From positions 1 through 64,000 of the forward strand of contig CAYPJU010000008.1 in assembly GCA_964411125.1 (NCBI GenBank): a stretch of 64,000 bases of DNA. The letters run 5' to 3'. The DNA is from JBFIHF01 sp964411125 (GTDB lineage Bacteria; Myxococcota_A; Bradymonadia; Bradymonadales; Bradymonadaceae). Shown one piece after another: positions 44,591 through 53,674 of this stretch; positions within the stretch are counted from its first letter, which is position 1, and the number at the start of each line of letters is the position of its first letter. Under the pieces are notes generated by a model. That model was not told where the DNA came from and did not search any database. It worked only from the letters and a program-made list of their open reading frames with translations. Both the position numbers and the translations under genes were made by a program.

Positions 44591-45871
44591 ATGCGACTTC
44601 CTCATCCATTGCTGATCATCGCGTTCGTCGGTGCACTCATCGGGTTTTGCTTCGCGAGTGTTTCGACGTTCGATTTTGCGCAACACCTCGACCGACAGGT
44701 CCACGGCCTGCACTGCAGCTTCATCCCGGGGCTTGCAGAGGCGGAGACAGCGGGCTCGGATTGTGCGGTCACATTGATGAGCCCCTACTCGTCGGTAATG
44801 CGCGACACCATCTGGGGAGGAATTCCGATCTCACTGCCCGCGATGGGCGTCTTCGCCTTCTTCCTGTTCTTCTGCATCGACATCTTGCTGAGCCGTCGCC
44901 AGACCGACCGACGCTCCACCGGCTTCCTCGCCCTCGGATCGCTCGTGCCCGCGGTCACTTCAGGGGTGATGGCGGCGATCTCGCTCGGCGAGCTCGACGC
45001 GGCATGCAAGCTTTGCATCGGCATCTACACCGGAAGCACACTGCTGCTTCTCGGATCGGTAGGCCTCTGGATCCGGGCTCTCAAGACACCGACCGTCGCG
45101 ACGAAACTCTTCGCCGACGACAGCCTCGAAGGGGACGCCGCGGCGTCCGCCGAACTGGATGCATTCACCCCTCCGGCCCACGCCTCCAAACCGGGTGCTC
45201 CAGCGTCCTGGCCTTTCCTCATCGGAGCTTTCTTCCTCGGGGTGGTCTTCGTGTTCGTCCCGGTGATCGCGTACTACGTCTCCGTTCCCGACCACAGCAA
45301 CTACATCGGCGAGTGCGGCGTGCTGGAAGAGATGCCTGACGCGGAGCTGCTCATTCCGGTGGGGCCGCAGGGTGGATCCCCGGCGCTCGAGATCTTCGAT
45401 CCGCTCTGCCCTGCATGCCGTGGATTCGAGGAACACCTGGAGACCACCCGGTTCCACGACGAATTGTCGCGCAAGGCCGTGCTCTTCCCTCTCGACAGCG
45501 AATGTAATTGGATGCTCAACGACCCGGTCCACCACGGTGCATGCACCGTGAGCGAAGCGATCATCTGCGCCGAGGGTGACGCCGATGAGGTCATCCAGTG
45601 GGCGTTCGACAACCAGGAAGCGATCCGAGACGCCGCGAAGGCCGACTCCGCAGCTGCCGCCCGAATGGTCTCGCAGCAGTTCCCTCACCTGTCGAAGTGC
45701 GTCGGCTCCCCCAAAGCGAAGCAAAAGCTGAACCGCTCGCTTCGCTGGGCCGTCGACGCGAACCTTCGCATTCTGACGCCGCAACTCTACGTGAAGGGCA
45801 AGCGCCTCTGCGACGAAGACGTCGACCTCGGCCTCGAGTTCGCACTGTCGCGCATGCTCGGGGAGCGATGA
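44591..45871 (+). CDS. VKOR-DsbA fusion, disulfide-bond formation protein
   Basis: A 426-residue membrane protein. The N-terminal half is a vitamin K epoxide reductase-like four-helix bundle with C139-x-x-C142 (CKLC) and loop Cys42/Cys58. After a linker and another membrane helix (about 208-230), the periplasmic C-terminal half is thioredoxin-like with C273-x-x-C276 (CPAC). Such fusions make disulfides in exported proteins and pass electrons to quinone. It heads an operon with an OmpA-like and a TlpA-like protein and would serve the many Cys-rich proteins in this region. Confidence 0.88.
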   Translation: MRLPHPLLIIAFVGALIGFCFASVSTFDFAQHLDRQVHGLHCSFIPGLAEAETAGSDCAVTLMSPYSSVMRDTIWGGIPISLPAMGVFAFFLFFCIDILLSRRQTDRRSTGFLALGSLVPAVTSGVMAAISLGELDAACKLCIGIYTGSTLLLLGSVGLWIRALKTPTVATKLFADDSLEGDAAASAELDAFTPPAHASKPGAPASWPFLIGAFFLGVVFVFVPVIAYYVSVPDHSNYIGECGVLEEMPDAELLIPVGPQGGSPALEIFDPLCPACRGFEEHLETTRFHDELSRKAVLFPLDSECNWMLNDPVHHGACTVSEAIICAEGDADEVIQWAFDNQEAIRDAAKADSAAAARMVSQQFPHLSKCVGSPKAKQKLNRSLRWAVDANLRILTPQLYVKGKRLCDEDVDLGLEFALSRMLGER

Positions 45872-45872
45872 C

Positions 45873-46565
45873 ATGGAAATCCTTCGAATCATCATCCTCG
45901 CCGCAGCACTCGCCGTTCCCACGGCGTTTGCGATCGCATGGCCGTCGTCTGCGGCTCAGCGCGTCGAAGAGATGGAGGCGGCCGAGTCCTCGGAACCCCA
46001 GGTTGCGGTCGCGAGCGCTGCCAACGAGCAGTACTGCACCGGCGATCTGAAGAAGGTGTTGCGCCGCGTGCTCCAGAGCTGCGGTCTGCTCAACACCGGG
46101 ACCGTGCGTGGATGTCAGCCGGCAGACGCCAAAACGGTCGCGACGATGAGCGGCGACGACTTCAACGCCCTCTTCCTTCCGATGCGACGTCGAGGCGGGA
46201 TCATTCAGTTCGACAAAGGCGAGCACGAGCTCGACGCAGACGCCGCGGCGCTCGTCGACGAGGTGTTCGCAGACCAGCGCGGCGCCAGCTACTTCTTCGT
46301 CGTCTCGCGCGCCTCGACCGATGGCTCCACCGAGTTCAACCGCGAACTCTCCAAAGGCCGTGCAGAAGCCGTGATGACCCGGCTCCGTCAGAAGTTCGAC
46401 GACCCCGATCTCGACAAGGAGGTCGGCCTGCTCTGGCTCGGTGAAGAGTTTGCGCAGCTGAACGAGGAATTCTGCCAGTGGAAGCGGAGCCGCGGGGCCG
46501 AAGAATGCAACGAACAGAACCTCAACCGGAGCGCGTTCATCGCATGGATCGACTGCACGCTGTAA
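45873..46565 (+). CDS. exported OmpA-like domain protein
   Basis: A 230-residue protein with an N-terminal membrane anchor or signal and a C-terminal OmpA-like domain (GGIIQFDKGEHELDADAAAL, then NRELSKGRAEAVMTRLR). OmpA-like domains usually bind peptidoglycan, though a key Asp/Arg pair cannot be confirmed here. Several Cys are present (QSCG, RGCQ, EECNE, IDC), fitting the disulfide-forming context. It starts 1 base after the VKOR gene stop. Confidence 0.7.
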   Translation: MEILRIIILAAALAVPTAFAIAWPSSAAQRVEEMEAAESSEPQVAVASAANEQYCTGDLKKVLRRVLQSCGLLNTGTVRGCQPADAKTVATMSGDDFNALFLPMRRRGGIIQFDKGEHELDADAAALVDEVFADQRGASYFFVVSRASTDGSTEFNRELSKGRAEAVMTRLRQKFDDPDLDKEVGLLWLGEEFAQLNEEFCQWKRSRGAEECNEQNLNRSAFIAWIDCTL

Positions 46566-47158
46566 TCCCCTTCGCCATCGTCCTCGCGCTCGGAACCGGC
46601 TGCGAAAAGACGGAATCCCCCGAAGCGACCTCGACCAAAGAACCCGCCTCGAAGAGCCGCGTCAACGCGGTCCAGGCGAAAGAGAAGGTCGCGGAATCCC
46701 CCGAAGACTTCTGCGACGTTTACACGCCCGGCGCCGACGCGAAGAAGTTCGAATATCCCGAGCTGGACGGAGACGCTCCACCGAAGGCCGAGGGGTGGCG
46801 CTGGGTCAACCTCTGGGCGACCTGGTGCGTCCCCTGCATCGAAGAAATGCCGCGGTTGCAGAAGTGGGAAAAAGAGATGGCCGCCAGCGGTCTCGGAGAC
46901 GTCGTCTTCATCTCGGCCGACAACGGCCCCGAGGTGCTTCAGAAGTTTGCCACGAAACATCCCGACCTCCCCGGCGTCACCGGGCCTCGGATCGCCGACG
47001 CTGCGAACCTGACACCATGGGTCGAGGGCCTCGGCCTCACCGGCGCCGCCCTCCCCGTCCACATCTTCGTCGACCCTGACGACAACATTCGATGCATGCG
47101 CGCCGGCGGAGTCGGCGAGAACGACCGGGTGACCGTCGAGAGCCTTCTCGACGGCTGA
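46544..47158 (+). CDS. TlpA/ResA-like thioredoxin lipoprotein
   Basis: A 204-residue protein whose signal ends at LGTGC (Cys20). The thioredoxin-like domain has an active site C95-x-x-C98 (WATWCVPCIEEMP), typical of TlpA/ResA reductants or oxidants in the envelope. It overlaps the OmpA-like gene by 22 bases, so they are co-transcribed and probably translationally coupled. Together with VKOR-DsbA it likely balances or delivers thiol redox; the substrate (cytochrome c maturation or Cys-rich proteins) cannot be told. Confidence 0.85.
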   Translation: MDRLHAVIPFAIVLALGTGCEKTESPEATSTKEPASKSRVNAVQAKEKVAESPEDFCDVYTPGADAKKFEYPELDGDAPPKAEGWRWVNLWATWCVPCIEEMPRLQKWEKEMAASGLGDVVFISADNGPEVLQKFATKHPDLPGVTGPRIADAANLTPWVEGLGLTGAALPVHIFVDPDDNIRCMRAGGVGENDRVTVESLLDG

Positions 47159-47191
47159 ACCTGCGCCGAACGCCGGGCGACACCTGTGCGA

Positions 47192-50100
47192 CTAGCGCAC
47201 GAAAACCGTCAGCGAGTCGGCATAGCCGACGTTGCCGGTGGTCCAATTCTCGAGAGTCGTCCCGACGGCGTAGCGAATCGTCGGCTCTCCGGCAGGGTCG
47301 TTCAGCTCGTACGCGCACCCGTCACTGAGGTCCGCGACCATCCACCCTTCGTCGGCGGCGCATCCTCCCCACGTGTGGTTGATGTAGAAGTTACGCCGTT
47401 CGTTTCGCGCCTCCGCCAGCGTGAACACGTTCTGCGGCTCGGTCAGCAGGTCTGTCCACGGCTCGGTCATCAACCGTGCCCGCTCGAACCACCCCAGATA
47501 GTCGGAAGCCGTGCCGTCGAAGACGACCGACTTCGCTACGACCCCCGCATCGAAGAGGTCCACGCGGACTTCGCCAATCGCGAAACCGTTCGAATTCCAG
47601 AGGTGCGTCGTAATGGCGTTGGCGTACGGAGCCGCGGAACGCTGCCGATCGAGCGACGCCCCCGTGTCCGCGAGGTTGTGGCCGAGACCCCACGTGCACT
47701 CCGGCAGGGTGCCGTCACCAGCGCTCACCTTCGATACGAGCGTCCAGCCGCCGCCATCGGTCGTCATGTCGCAGTAGACGTCGAACGGCCCCAGGCCTCC
47801 GCCACCGTCGGGGTCGATGCTGTACACCCCGTCGGCCGAGGCTCCGCCGGACAGAAGTTCCAGGCACGACTTCGGAGCAAGTCCGCTCGCCGTACCGTCG
47901 GCTACCTGCCGCGGCGTCGTCAGGACACGCAGCTGCGCCAGGGAATCGCGCAGCTCGGCGGTGGCGCGAATCGTCCGCCGGTCCGCGGACAGCTCGACGG
48001 TCGTCCAGTCGGCCGGCTCTCGGTCTGCCTCCGCGGGGTAGATCGTCCCGCTGCTGCCGAGGTCGGCGTCCGATTCCGAAAGCGTTCCGCGCAGAAACTG
48101 AAGCCCGACGATCTCGTCGGTGAAAGTGTGCTCGAAAGTCACCACGACGTCGTCAAGTCCCGTCGGATCGTAGTGGAACAGGTGCGAGTCGACCGCGACC
48201 GAGACAGGGGCGCTGCAAGACTGCACGCTTCGCCCTCCGTCGAGATAGGTTCCCGGCAGCACCGCATCGAACGACGTCACAGCGGGTGTCGCAGCCGACC
48301 GTTCTTCGACGAGGAGCACTTCGGTGTCCGACTCCGTGGCGTCTAGCTGCAGATCGGCGGGGGCCGGTGAAGGCACGACGACACCGGCGATTTCGATGAC
48401 GGCACCGACCACCTCGAGCTTTTCCAGCGGGGCCTGACGCAGGGCGTGACGTTCGGCGTAGGAGATATCCCCCGTGCACGCCACGTCGACGATGCATTCC
48501 TCGAGGACGATGTCGTCGGTGATCCCCGCATCGTTGCAAGCCTGCTCGGCCTGCGCCTGTTCAGTCTCGCTGACCGAGTACAGGCGCGTGGGTGCCGACG
48601 GATAACCGGCGAGGTTGAAGGTATCGGGCCCCTCCCCCGCCCCGTAGTCGAACAGCGAATCGTCGGTCGACGTGATGCGCCAGCTGTCGGCGAAGTCGGC
48701 GAGCTGCCTCCAACCGATCGGGGTCGGATACTCGAACCCGTTGGCGTTGACGACGTCGTCGGCGCGATCGCCGTTGTCGTTCCCCAGCAGTCCGACCCAG
48801 TCGCCGGAACCCGGTTCGAGCCCGACGTCCAACAGGTCCGACGACGGCCGAATACGGAGGATGTCCGGCGCGCCGCTCCCGGCTGGAGCCCGGACGATCA
48901 CGATGGTGTCGCCTCGACGCTCGATGCGGCTGCAGTCCCCGAAAACCCGCGGCTGGAAGAGATCCTCGGGAGCTCCATCCACCAGAACCCGGGCGGGACT
49001 TCCTCCGTAGACAGCCACCCTCGACCCACCGAGGGTCGTCGCGACGGCGGTGTTGTAGGTCACGGTGCCACAGCGGTCGTTTCCAGGGGGCTCCGTGCGA
49101 ACCTGTACCTGCCACGAGTCGTCCGCGCGCGCCGCCAGCACGAACTCCCCTGCATACTGGAAGTCGTACGCGAGCTGGTCGAAGGTCGTGATGTGAGGGT
49201 CGCCCGTCGAACAGCCTCCGCCGGTGCAGACCCCCAGGACCAGGCCGGATGGCCGCGAACAGCCGCAGTACGTGTACTCGTCGGGCGCATACTCGTCCCA
49301 CCCGGTGCAGTTCTTGTCGACGTAGACGTACTGCGGGGACTCCGCGAGGTAGTGGCAAAGCGGCTCGCGGTCCTCGTCGTGGTTCCCCTCCACCCCGATG
49401 CGCAGGTGACGACGCGAGAACTCCGTACAGACGGAACATGCGGTCTGAAGCTCGGCCCACAGGGCATCGCGCTCGCGCCCGTCTTCGGCCGCGACCGCCG
49501 CGTCGCGGACCGACTCGACCCGCTGCTTCAACGCCGCGACGTCGTACTGTGGGTCGCCATCCGCGAAGACCGAGCACCACTGCGCCGCATGCGCACGGTG
49601 CATCGCCTGTGCGAGCTTCGTTGCGCGCGGATCATCCTCGTCCCGCGCCGGCACCTCGAGCGAAGGCGTCCACGGGAGGAAGGGATCTGCATAGGGCGCG
49701 GGAAGCTCCCCGGGCTCAGCGAGGTAATCCGAATTGCGTCGGGCGCCGGCGATCGTCGGCAGCATCGAGGTCGCCATCTCGGTCCCGTCGGGGTTCGCTT
49801 TCGCCTGAACCTCGAGCGTGAAAGCGAGGTCCGACAGATCGCGTCGAAAGCGCGCCTTCTCGAGGTCGCTCGACAGGAAATTGCCGTCGTCCACCGCGCC
49901 CCGCTTTTGTTCCGACGTGAGCAACAGCACTTCGCCGAAGTGAGCGAAACCGAGCGACACGAAGGTCGCGTCGTCGGGGTCCGTCCCTAGTCCCGCTCCC
50001 ACGAACAGCGCCTCGTTCGTCGCTCGCTGCCCGAAGCAATCGTCCGACGTCGGATCGACGCTCGCCAACTGCGTCCCCGCCCCCATCGGCCCCGCGGGTT

Positions 50101-51346
50101 CGCCGAGCGCTTCGTACACTTCTCGGATACCCGCCGCGAGACACGACCGCATCACGTCGCGCTGCCCGGCGTAGACGTCGTAGTTCTCCGAGTCAGGGTC
50201 GATGATGTCGGCGAGGTAGAGGTCGCCCACGACGCCATAGGTCTCGCCGCCATGGGCGAAATGAACCCCGGGACTCGGCGAACACATCGCGTCGGCGATG
50301 TCGAGCACCGACTCCGAACCGTGGATCATCCCGGTCAGAAGCGCGATGAGATGGGCCTGCGAATAGCTGCTCATCTCGGACGGATCCGACGAACCCCAGC
50401 GCTCCCAGGCGTGACCGGCGGAGAATGCATCTTCCAGGAAGTGAAACGCGATCGCTTCCAGGGTGAGAGCCTGGGCGTTGCACGCGTCGAGGTACTCGGC
50501 GAAGCGCGCCTCGCCGCCCGCGTCCGACAGCGAGGCCCGCATCTGCGAACACTCCCGGGCGCGGATGAGCGCAAGCTCGTGGTAGTGCGCGTACCACTGC
50601 TGAGATTGGGGGACGAAGTGGTTCGAGTTCCAGGCGCCCATGTGCTGGGTGAACATGTGGCACGTCGTCGTATCGACCGGCGCCGAAGTAAGCCCCTCGA
50701 TCGCCTCGCAGGTCTCCATCCCCTCGACGTAGTCCCACAGCGAAAACGCGAAGTCCGGGAGCTGCGTGAACTCACCGATGGATCGCGTGTGCCGATGCTC
50801 GCCGCGCGCTTCCAGAAAGGGCGCTGGCCGCACGGTGTCGAGCGGAATCGCGCAGATACCGACCTCCGACGACGGGGTAGTCTCGCTGTCTACGCAAACG
50901 CCCGAGTGGGGGCAAACCTCGGTGAAGAACCGCCGCACGACGAAGCCAGTGACCGAGTCTTTCGTCTCTTCCCACGCCTCCTCTGCGCTCTTGTCGGGGT
51001 CTACCGCAAGCTCGAGATAGGTCCACGCTACCTCACCGACCGTCTCGAAGAAGCCGTCGTCGTCGCGAGGACACCAGATCTCCGATTCGAAGTCGAAGCT
51101 CGAACCGTCGGTGTAGACGCTCCAGTCGACACGACCGTTGAGCTCGGTGGGGACGCCGCTCCGGGCAAAGGCCCAGTCCCAAAGTTCGAGGTGCTCGGTC
51201 CGGGGGCCGGTCCACGCGTAGTGCGCTCGTGGCGGGCCTTCGACGCATTCGTCGGGCCCGTCGTAGCAGTGCGAATCGAACGCTGCAGCGTTCCCGCCAA
51301 AGAGCGACGCGGTAGCGAAGAGAGTCGAGAAGACGAGACGCTTCAT
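47192..51346 (-). CDS. giant exported protein with phospholipase C-like, vWD and fibrinogen-like regions
   Basis: A 1384-residue protein with a signal peptide (to about 22). Residues about 240-420 contain HFLEDAFSAGHAWERWG (about 300), like the metal-binding helix of zinc-dependent phospholipase C/S1-P1 nuclease-type proteins. A vWD domain starts near 715 (STGDPHITTFDQLAYDFQ). The last ~225 residues are fibrinogen-like (SCLELLSGG, FDVYCDMTTDGGGWTLVSK). Many Cys suggest disulfides. It overlaps the small lipoprotein gene by 4 bases. An adhesive or lytic surface or secreted protein is plausible; its exact role is unknown. Confidence 0.75.
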   Translation of the reverse strand: MKRLVFSTLFATASLFGGNAAAFDSHCYDGPDECVEGPPRAHYAWTGPRTEHLELWDWAFARSGVPTELNGRVDWSVYTDGSSFDFESEIWCPRDDDGFFETVGEVAWTYLELAVDPDKSAEEAWEETKDSVTGFVVRRFFTEVCPHSGVCVDSETTPSSEVGICAIPLDTVRPAPFLEARGEHRHTRSIGEFTQLPDFAFSLWDYVEGMETCEAIEGLTSAPVDTTTCHMFTQHMGAWNSNHFVPQSQQWYAHYHELALIRARECSQMRASLSDAGGEARFAEYLDACNAQALTLEAIAFHFLEDAFSAGHAWERWGSSDPSEMSSYSQAHLIALLTGMIHGSESVLDIADAMCSPSPGVHFAHGGETYGVVGDLYLADIIDPDSENYDVYAGQRDVMRSCLAAGIREVYEALGEPAGPMGAGTQLASVDPTSDDCFGQRATNEALFVGAGLGTDPDDATFVSLGFAHFGEVLLLTSEQKRGAVDDGNFLSSDLEKARFRRDLSDLAFTLEVQAKANPDGTEMATSMLPTIAGARRNSDYLAEPGELPAPYADPFLPWTPSLEVPARDEDDPRATKLAQAMHRAHAAQWCSVFADGDPQYDVAALKQRVESVRDAAVAAEDGRERDALWAELQTACSVCTEFSRRHLRIGVEGNHDEDREPLCHYLAESPQYVYVDKNCTGWDEYAPDEYTYCGCSRPSGLVLGVCTGGGCSTGDPHITTFDQLAYDFQYAGEFVLAARADDSWQVQVRTEPPGNDRCGTVTYNTAVATTLGGSRVAVYGGSPARVLVDGAPEDLFQPRVFGDCSRIERRGDTIVIVRAPAGSGAPDILRIRPSSDLLDVGLEPGSGDWVGLLGNDNGDRADDVVNANGFEYPTPIGWRQLADFADSWRITSTDDSLFDYGAGEGPDTFNLAGYPSAPTRLYSVSETEQAQAEQACNDAGITDDIVLEECIVDVACTGDISYAERHALRQAPLEKLEVVGAVIEIAGVVVPSPAPADLQLDATESDTEVLLVEERSAATPAVTSFDAVLPGTYLDGGRSVQSCSAPVSVAVDSHLFHYDPTGLDDVVVTFEHTFTDEIVGLQFLRGTLSESDADLGSSGTIYPAEADREPADWTTVELSADRRTIRATAELRDSLAQLRVLTTPRQVADGTASGLAPKSCLELLSGGASADGVYSIDPDGGGGLGPFDVYCDMTTDGGGWTLVSKVSAGDGTLPECTWGLGHNLADTGASLDRQRSAAPYANAITTHLWNSNGFAIGEVRVDLFDAGVVAKSVVFDGTASDYLGWFERARLMTEPWTDLLTEPQNVFTLAEARNERRNFYINHTWGGCAADEGWMVADLSDGCAYELNDPAGEPTIRYAVGTTLENWTTGNVGYADSLTVFVR

Positions 51347-51888
51347 GGCGATCCCCCCGTCATGCCGGAGAGCCCCGGTACACAACTACCGTCCTGGAAC
51401 AAGACGGTGCGCACCGCGCTCACCGCGTCTTCGCCGTCGACCCGCAGCTTCGCGTAGTCGTCGAAACAAGCATCCGGGCAGCAGACCTCGTCCTCTTTCC
51501 AGGGTTCCGCACTCTGGCAGGTCGGGGCCGACCGAAAACAGTCGTCCAGGCTACGCCCCTGCGCCGGCTCGAAGCACGACGAGATCCACCAGGAACAGCT
51601 CCCCGCCGTCGTGAGGGGGTCGCGAACCGTCGCGTCGAATTCGAGCCCGAACCCGACGTTGTTGATCGCCAGCAGATGGCTACCGGACTGACGTCGAGGC
51701 AGATTCGCCTTCGAGATGTCCGGAGGCGGAGGCGGCTCGTACGCTACCTCCTCGCCGACCTCGTCCGGATCGGTGACGACGCTCGTACTACCGTTGTTTG
51801 TCGCCACTCCGTTGTTGTCCGGCGATGCACCGCAAGACCCGCACGCCGAGTGAGAGACGACGAGAGTGAGGAGCACGAGTCTACGCAT
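51343..51888 (-). CDS. small Cys-rich lipoprotein
   Basis: A 181-residue lipoprotein (signal SHSACGSCG) with an Asn/Pro-rich linker and about eleven Cys in the mature C-terminal half (CSWWISSCFEPAQ, CCPDACFDDY). It overlaps the giant vWD/fibrinogen gene by 4 bases and is transcribed first, so it is probably a partner or anchor of that protein. No family recognised. Confidence 0.7.
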   Translation of the reverse strand: MRRLVLLTLVVSHSACGSCGASPDNNGVATNNGSTSVVTDPDEVGEEVAYEPPPPPDISKANLPRRQSGSHLLAINNVGFGLEFDATVRDPLTTAGSCSWWISSCFEPAQGRSLDDCFRSAPTCQSAEPWKEDEVCCPDACFDDYAKLRVDGEDAVSAVRTVLFQDGSCVPGLSGMTGGSP

Positions 51889-51914
51889 GTTCTCTCCGCT
51901 GAGTTTGAGATCTC

Positions 51915-52210
51915 ACGCCGCGCAAGCGGCCCTCCCCCGCCGCGCAAGCGGCCCTGCCCCGCCGCGCAAGCGGCCCTCCCCCCGCCGCGCAAGCGGCCCT
52001 CCCCCNNNNNNNNNNNNNNNNNNNNNNNNNNNNNNNNNNNNNNNNNNNNNNNNNNNNNNNNNNNNNNNNNNNNNNNNNNNNNNNNNNNNNNNNNNNNNNN
52101 NNNNNCCCCGCCGCGCAAGCGGCCCTCCCCCCGCCGCGCAAGCGGCCCTCCCCCGCCGCGCAAGCGGCCCTAGCGGCCCTCCCCCGCCGCGCAAGCGGCC
52201 CTTCCCCGCC
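51915..52210. repeat. tandem palindromic repeat, ~21-23 bp unit
   Basis: About eight visible copies of GCCGCGCAAGCGGCCCTCCCC flank the gap. Each unit can form a hairpin (GCCGC / GCGGC, loop GCAA). Copies vary by one or two bases and by the length of the C-run. The repeat probably caused the assembly break. Confidence 0.85.
52006..52105. other. 100-N scaffold gap
   Basis: An unknown-length gap inside the tandem repeat; both flanks are the same unit, so the true copy number is unresolved. Confidence 0.9.
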
Positions 52211-52402
52211 GCGCGCATACACCTGGCCCCAGACGGGATCGGAGAGGCGGCAGGCGGACCGAGCGAGGCGGCGGGAGGTGCGGCAGATTTCGTCCTCGGC
52301 GAGCGCAGGCGATGCAGCGCATCGTCGAGCACCGCCGAGACGAAAGATGCCGTGCCTCCCGCCGCCTCGCTCGGGGAGCCTGCCGCCTCTCCGATCCCCT
52401 AT

Positions 52403-53674
52403 TTAATGCGCGCCTTTCTTGGGGCGAAGGACGGCGCCTTCATTGACGTGCTCGTTCCACGTTGCGGGTGGGAAGCCGTTGGCGACCTCGACCATGTCGA
52501 TGCACCCGGGGACCGGGCACACGATCTGGCAGAGGTTGCATCCGACGCATTCGTCTTCGTCGACGATCGGGACGCGGGTGCCGTCGGGGTTCGGATGGAT
52601 GCACTGGTGGGCGCCGTCGTGGCACGCGACCATGCAGAGCTGGCAGCCGATGCACTTGTTCGCATCGATCTTCGCCACGATCTCGTAGTTCATGTCGAGG
52701 TTCCCCCACTCTTCGTAGGTGGGGACCGCCTTCCCGATGAAGTCGTCGAGCTTCTCGAAATTGTGCTCGACCATGTAGCGCTCGAGCCCCTCGATCATGT
52801 CTTCGACGATCCGGTAGCCCTTCAGCATCACCTCGGTACAGACCTGTACGGACGAAGCGCCGAGCAGCAGGAACTCCACCGCGTCGCGCCAGTTCGTGAT
52901 GCCACCAATTCCGCTGATCGGGATGCCGAAGTCTGGGTGGCGCGCGAGCGCAGCGGTCATGTGGAGCGCGATGGGGCGCACCGCTGCGCCGCAGTATCCG
53001 CCGTTGGACGACGACTCACCGACGCGCGGTTCGACCACGAAATTGTCGATGTCGACGCCGATGATCGACTTGATGGTGTTGATCAGCGAGACACCGTCGG
53101 CGCCACCGGCTTGCGAAGCGAGCCCGTGCGGCACGATGTCGTGCACGTTCGGGGTAAGCTTCGACAGCACGGGGACCGAGCTGTACTCCTTGGCCCACGA
53201 CGTGATCTCCTGATTGACGGCCGGTTCCTGACCCACGGCCGACCCCATGCCGCGCTCGCACATGCCGTGCGGGCAGCCAAAGTTGAGCTCGAGACCGTCG
53301 GCGCCCGCGTCGATCGAGCGCTTGATGATGTCCTTCCACTCCTGCTTCGACTCGACCATCAGCGACACGATGATCGCGTGCTTCGGGTACTTCAGCTTGG
53401 TCTCGTAGATCTCGCGGAAGTTCGTCTCCAGCGGACGGTCCGTGATGAGCTCGATGTTGTTGAACCCGATCGCGTTCTTTCCACCGTAGCTCACCGCGCC
53501 GAAGCGGCTCGACACGTTCTGAATAGGCTGGCCGAGCGTCTTCCAGACCGCCCCGCCCCAGCCGTGGTCGAAGGCCCGCTGGATCTGCTTGCCGGAGTTT
53601 GCCGGGGGCGCCGATGCCAGCCAGAAGGGATTGGGGGAGATGATCCCCGCACAGTTCGAAGTCAAATCAGGCAT
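52403..53674 (-). CDS. preA: NAD-dependent dihydropyrimidine dehydrogenase subunit PreA
   Basis: A 423-residue protein. The N-terminal ~320 residues are a dihydroorotate dehydrogenase-like FMN barrel with the active-site loop Cys in NFGCPHGMCERGMGSAVGQ. The C-terminus carries two 4Fe-4S clusters: CIGCQLCMVACHDG and CVGCNLCQIVCPVPGC. PreA-PreT reduces uracil and thymine to dihydropyrimidines with NADH. It overlaps preT by 8 bases, as in E. coli preTA. Confidence 0.93.
   Translation of the reverse strand: MPDLTSNCAGIISPNPFWLASAPPANSGKQIQRAFDHGWGGAVWKTLGQPIQNVSSRFGAVSYGGKNAIGFNNIELITDRPLETNFREIYETKLKYPKHAIIVSLMVESKQEWKDIIKRSIDAGADGLELNFGCPHGMCERGMGSAVGQEPAVNQEITSWAKEYSSVPVLSKLTPNVHDIVPHGLASQAGGADGVSLINTIKSIIGVDIDNFVVEPRVGESSSNGGYCGAAVRPIALHMTAALARHPDFGIPISGIGGITNWRDAVEFLLLGASSVQVCTEVMLKGYRIVEDMIEGLERYMVEHNFEKLDDFIGKAVPTYEEWGNLDMNYEIVAKIDANKCIGCQLCMVACHDGAHQCIHPNPDGTRVPIVDEDECVGCNLCQIVCPVPGCIDMVEVANGFPPATWNEHVNEGAVLRPKKGAH

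Larger units (their letters stand above)
51889..52402. other. repeat-filled intergenic region with a gap
   Basis: The 514 bases between the Cys-rich lipoprotein start and the preA stop hold a short tandem hairpin repeat (51915-52210), a 100-N gap and a non-coding tail. I see no gene. Apparent open frames here are repeats in GC-rich frames. Confidence 0.7.

Noticed and set aside
51915..52210. Proteins read through the tandem repeat and N gap
   Set aside because: Repeats give Ala/Arg/Gly-rich frames on both strands; no start or conserved motif.
51915..52210. CRISPR array
   Set aside because: Repeat units are tandem with no unique spacers of regular length, and no cas genes are nearby.
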